NCBI GenBank assembly: GCA_036556965.1
Contig: DATBIO010000262.1
Coordinates: forward strand, 1 to 8,218
Length of the DNA stretch: 8,218 bases
Source of the DNA: DATBIO01 sp036556965
GTDB lineage: Bacteria; Acidobacteriota; Vicinamibacteria; Fen-336
Direction: 5' to 3'
The notes below the pieces were generated by a model. The model worked only from the letters and a program-made list of their open reading frames with translations. It ran no database searches and had not been told where the DNA came from. Shown piece by piece: positions 6,800 through 8,218 of the stretch (position 1 is its first letter; each line of letters starts with the position of its first letter). A program made the translations under genes and the position numbers.

Positions 6800-6804
6800 G
6801 AGGG
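6800..6804 (+). promoter_or_regulatory. Ribosome binding site of acyl-CoA dehydrogenase gene
   Basis: GAGGG seven bases before the ATG at 6812 is a good Shine-Dalgarno sequence at normal spacing and fixes the start. It is the clearest such site in the window. Confidence 0.65.
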
Positions 6805-6811
6805 TTCAGTC

Positions 6812-8218
6812 ATGGACACGAAGGGTTCGCCAGGGGCGGCCAGCGAGCGCGAGTCGCTCCAGGTCGCCGAGGCCTCGCGCCAGTCCGCCTGGGAGCAGCC
6901 CAGCTTCATCCGCGAGCTGTTCCTGGGCAGCTTCCGCCTCGACCTGATACACCCCTATCCGCTGCCGGGGCCGGAGCGGCCCGCCTTCGCCGCCTGGTAC
7001 GAGGACTTCGAGCGCTTCCTGCGCGAGGAGGTGGACTCCGCCGCCATCGACGAGACGGGGGAGTATCCGGCCCACGTCCTGGACGGCCTGCGCCGCCGCG
7101 GGGCCTTCGGCATGAAGATCCCCACGGAGTACGGGGGGCTCGGCTTCAGCCACACCGAGTACCAGAAGGTGATGCACCTCCTGGGCGGCCGCGACGGAAA
7201 CATCGTGGCCCTGCTCTCCGCCCACCAGTCCATCGGCGTGCCGCAGCCCCTGAAGCTCTTCGGGAGCGAGCTCCTGAAGAAGAAGTACCTGCCGCGGTGC
7301 GCGCGGGGCGAGATCTCGGCCTTCGCCCTCACCGAGCCCGAGGTGGGCAGCGACCCCGCCCGCCTGGGCACCACGGCGGAGAGGACGGCCGACGGCAGCG
7401 CCTACGTCCTGAACGGCCGGAAGCTGTGGTGCACCAACGGCACCATCGCCAGGCTGCTGGTGGTCATGGCCATGGATCCCGGCACGCGGCGCATCAGCGC
7501 CTTCGTGGTGGAGACGGCCTGGCCGGGGGTGGCCGTGGAGCACCGCTCGCGCTTCATGGGCCTGCGGGCCCTGGCCAACGGCGTCATCTCCTTCACCGAC
7601 GTGCGCGTGCCCGCGGAGAACCTGATCGGGGAGGAGGGCAAGGGGCTCAAGATCGCCCTGACCACCCTCAACGACGGGCGCCTCTCCATCCCCAACGGCG
7701 TGGTGGGCACGGCCAAGGCCTGCCTCGAGATCTGCCGCAAGTGGGCGGGCGCGCGCGTGCAGTGGGGACGCCCGGTGGGGCGCCACGACGCCATCGCCCA
7801 GAAGATCGCGGCCATGGCCGCCCACACCTACGCCATGGAGTCGATCGCGCGCCTGGCCACCTCCATGGCCGACCGCGGCGGCTTCGACATCCGCCTGGAG
7901 GCCGCGGCCTGCAAGGAGTGGAACACCGTCCGCGGCTGGGAGATCGTGGACGACACCATGCAGATCCGCGGCGGCCGCGGTTACGAGACCGAGCGCAGCC
8001 TGGAGGGGCGCGGGGAGCAGGCGGTGGGGGTGGAGCGCATGATGCGCGACTTCCGCATCAACCTCATCTTCGAGGGCTCCAGCGAGATCATGCACCTCTT
8101 CATGGCCCGCGAGATGGTGGACAAGCACCTCGAGGTGGCGGGCGCCCTGGCCGACCCCGACAAGACGGCGGCGGACAAGCTGGCCGCCCTCCCGCGCGTC
8201 GCCTCCTTCTACGCCTGG
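6812..8218 (+). CDS. VLCAD-type acyl-CoA dehydrogenase (3' end outside window)
   Basis: A flavoprotein that introduces the trans-2 double bond into acyl-CoA, the first step of fatty-acid beta-oxidation, passing electrons to ETF. There are 469 codons to the window edge with no stop. An N-terminal extension (FIRELFLGSF...HPYP) resembles that of mammalian VLCAD/ACAD9. The acyl-CoA dehydrogenase fold follows: GAFGMKIPTEYGGLG, SAHQSIG, the FAD-contact signature LTEPEVGSD (173-181), WCTNG (206-210), the FMGLRALANG strand, and QIRGGRGYE (384-392). The probable catalytic base is Glu421 in IFEGSSEIM. At least 48 residues follow it, more than in the short-chain tetrameric enzymes, again as in VLCAD-type proteins with a C-terminal domain. 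The start has a GAGGG ribosome site. The chain-length preference is inferred from architecture only. Divergent from the YceI operon; downstream partners lie outside the window. Confidence 0.93.
   Translation, partial: MDTKGSPGAASERESLQVAEASRQSAWEQPSFIRELFLGSFRLDLIHPYPLPGPERPAFAAWYEDFERFLREEVDSAAIDETGEYPAHVLDGLRRRGAFGMKIPTEYGGLGFSHTEYQKVMHLLGGRDGNIVALLSAHQSIGVPQPLKLFGSELLKKKYLPRCARGEISAFALTEPEVGSDPARLGTTAERTADGSAYVLNGRKLWCTNGTIARLLVVMAMDPGTRRISAFVVETAWPGVAVEHRSRFMGLRALANGVISFTDVRVPAENLIGEEGKGLKIALTTLNDGRLSIPNGVVGTAKACLEICRKWAGARVQWGRPVGRHDAIAQKIAAMAAHTYAMESIARLATSMADRGGFDIRLEAAACKEWNTVRGWEIVDDTMQIRGGRGYETERSLEGRGEQAVGVERMMRDFRINLIFEGSSEIMHLFMAREMVDKHLEVAGALADPDKTAADKLAALPRVASFYAW

Noticed and set aside
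6115..6909. In-frame upstream extension of the cytochrome-barrel frame, giving a 642-residue protein
   Set aside because: The extension overlaps the YceI gene in a different phase and is Arg/Pro/Gly-rich. The GTG at 6114 yields a proper signal peptide right before the heme motif.
6806..8128. A 440-codon minus-strand frame opposite the acyl-CoA dehydrogenase
   Set aside because: It is antisense to a clearly conserved enzyme, and its His/Gly/Val/Leu-rich translation is the usual shadow pattern.

Overview
The window is very GC-rich DNA (roughly three quarters G+C by eye) with densely packed bacterial genes. High-GC codon bias, a clean sigma-54 promoter, a TTGACA/TAGCGT-type promoter, a long Lhr helicase, a monoheme cytochrome-barrel protein and a VLCAD-type acyl-CoA dehydrogenase together suggest a high-GC Myxococcota/deltaproteobacterial genome, Anaeromyxobacter-like at a guess. 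That assignment is inference from style, not from a marker gene.

Layout: (1) 2-3142, minus strand: 5'-complete but 3'-truncated gene for an Lhr-family ATP-dependent helicase (1047 codons visible, running off the left edge). (2) 3143-3368: divergent intergenic region with a textbook sigma-54 promoter (TGGCAC-N5-TTGC) firing rightward into (3) 3369-4232, plus: a secreted M48 zinc metallopeptidase (HEMAH, ENEAD). (4) 4233-4350: GC-rich hairpin, then a TTGACA promoter whose -10 lies almost on the next start codon. (5) 4351-4953, plus: a DinB/YfiT-like four-helix protein, probably read from a leaderless mRNA. (6) 6710-4981, minus, convergent with DinB: a two-gene operon of a secreted YceI-family lipid-binding protein and, overlapping it by GTGA, a secreted protein with one CXXCH heme motif at the mature N-terminus followed by about 330 residues of beta-barrel-like sequence. 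(7) 6711-6811: divergent promoter region with a conspicuous AT-rich patch. (8) 6812-8218, plus: a VLCAD-like acyl-CoA dehydrogenase, cut by the right edge.

The most interesting object is the cytochrome-barrel fusion. Its architecture (signal peptide, single CXXCH close to the mature N-terminus, then a barrel) is the one known from Cyc2-type fused cytochrome-porins that carry electrons across the outer membrane. Here it is translationally coupled to a YceI protein, a periplasmic isoprenoid/quinone-binding lipocalin-like fold. That suggests a compact, so far uncharacterised envelope redox module. The other genes are housekeeping or accessory: nucleic-acid repair (Lhr), envelope protein quality control (M48), fatty-acid beta-oxidation (acyl-CoA dehydrogenase), and an unassigned DinB-fold protein.

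No tRNA, rRNA, CRISPR array, insertion sequence or phage gene was seen. The many long open frames opposite or out of phase with these genes are GC-bias shadows.
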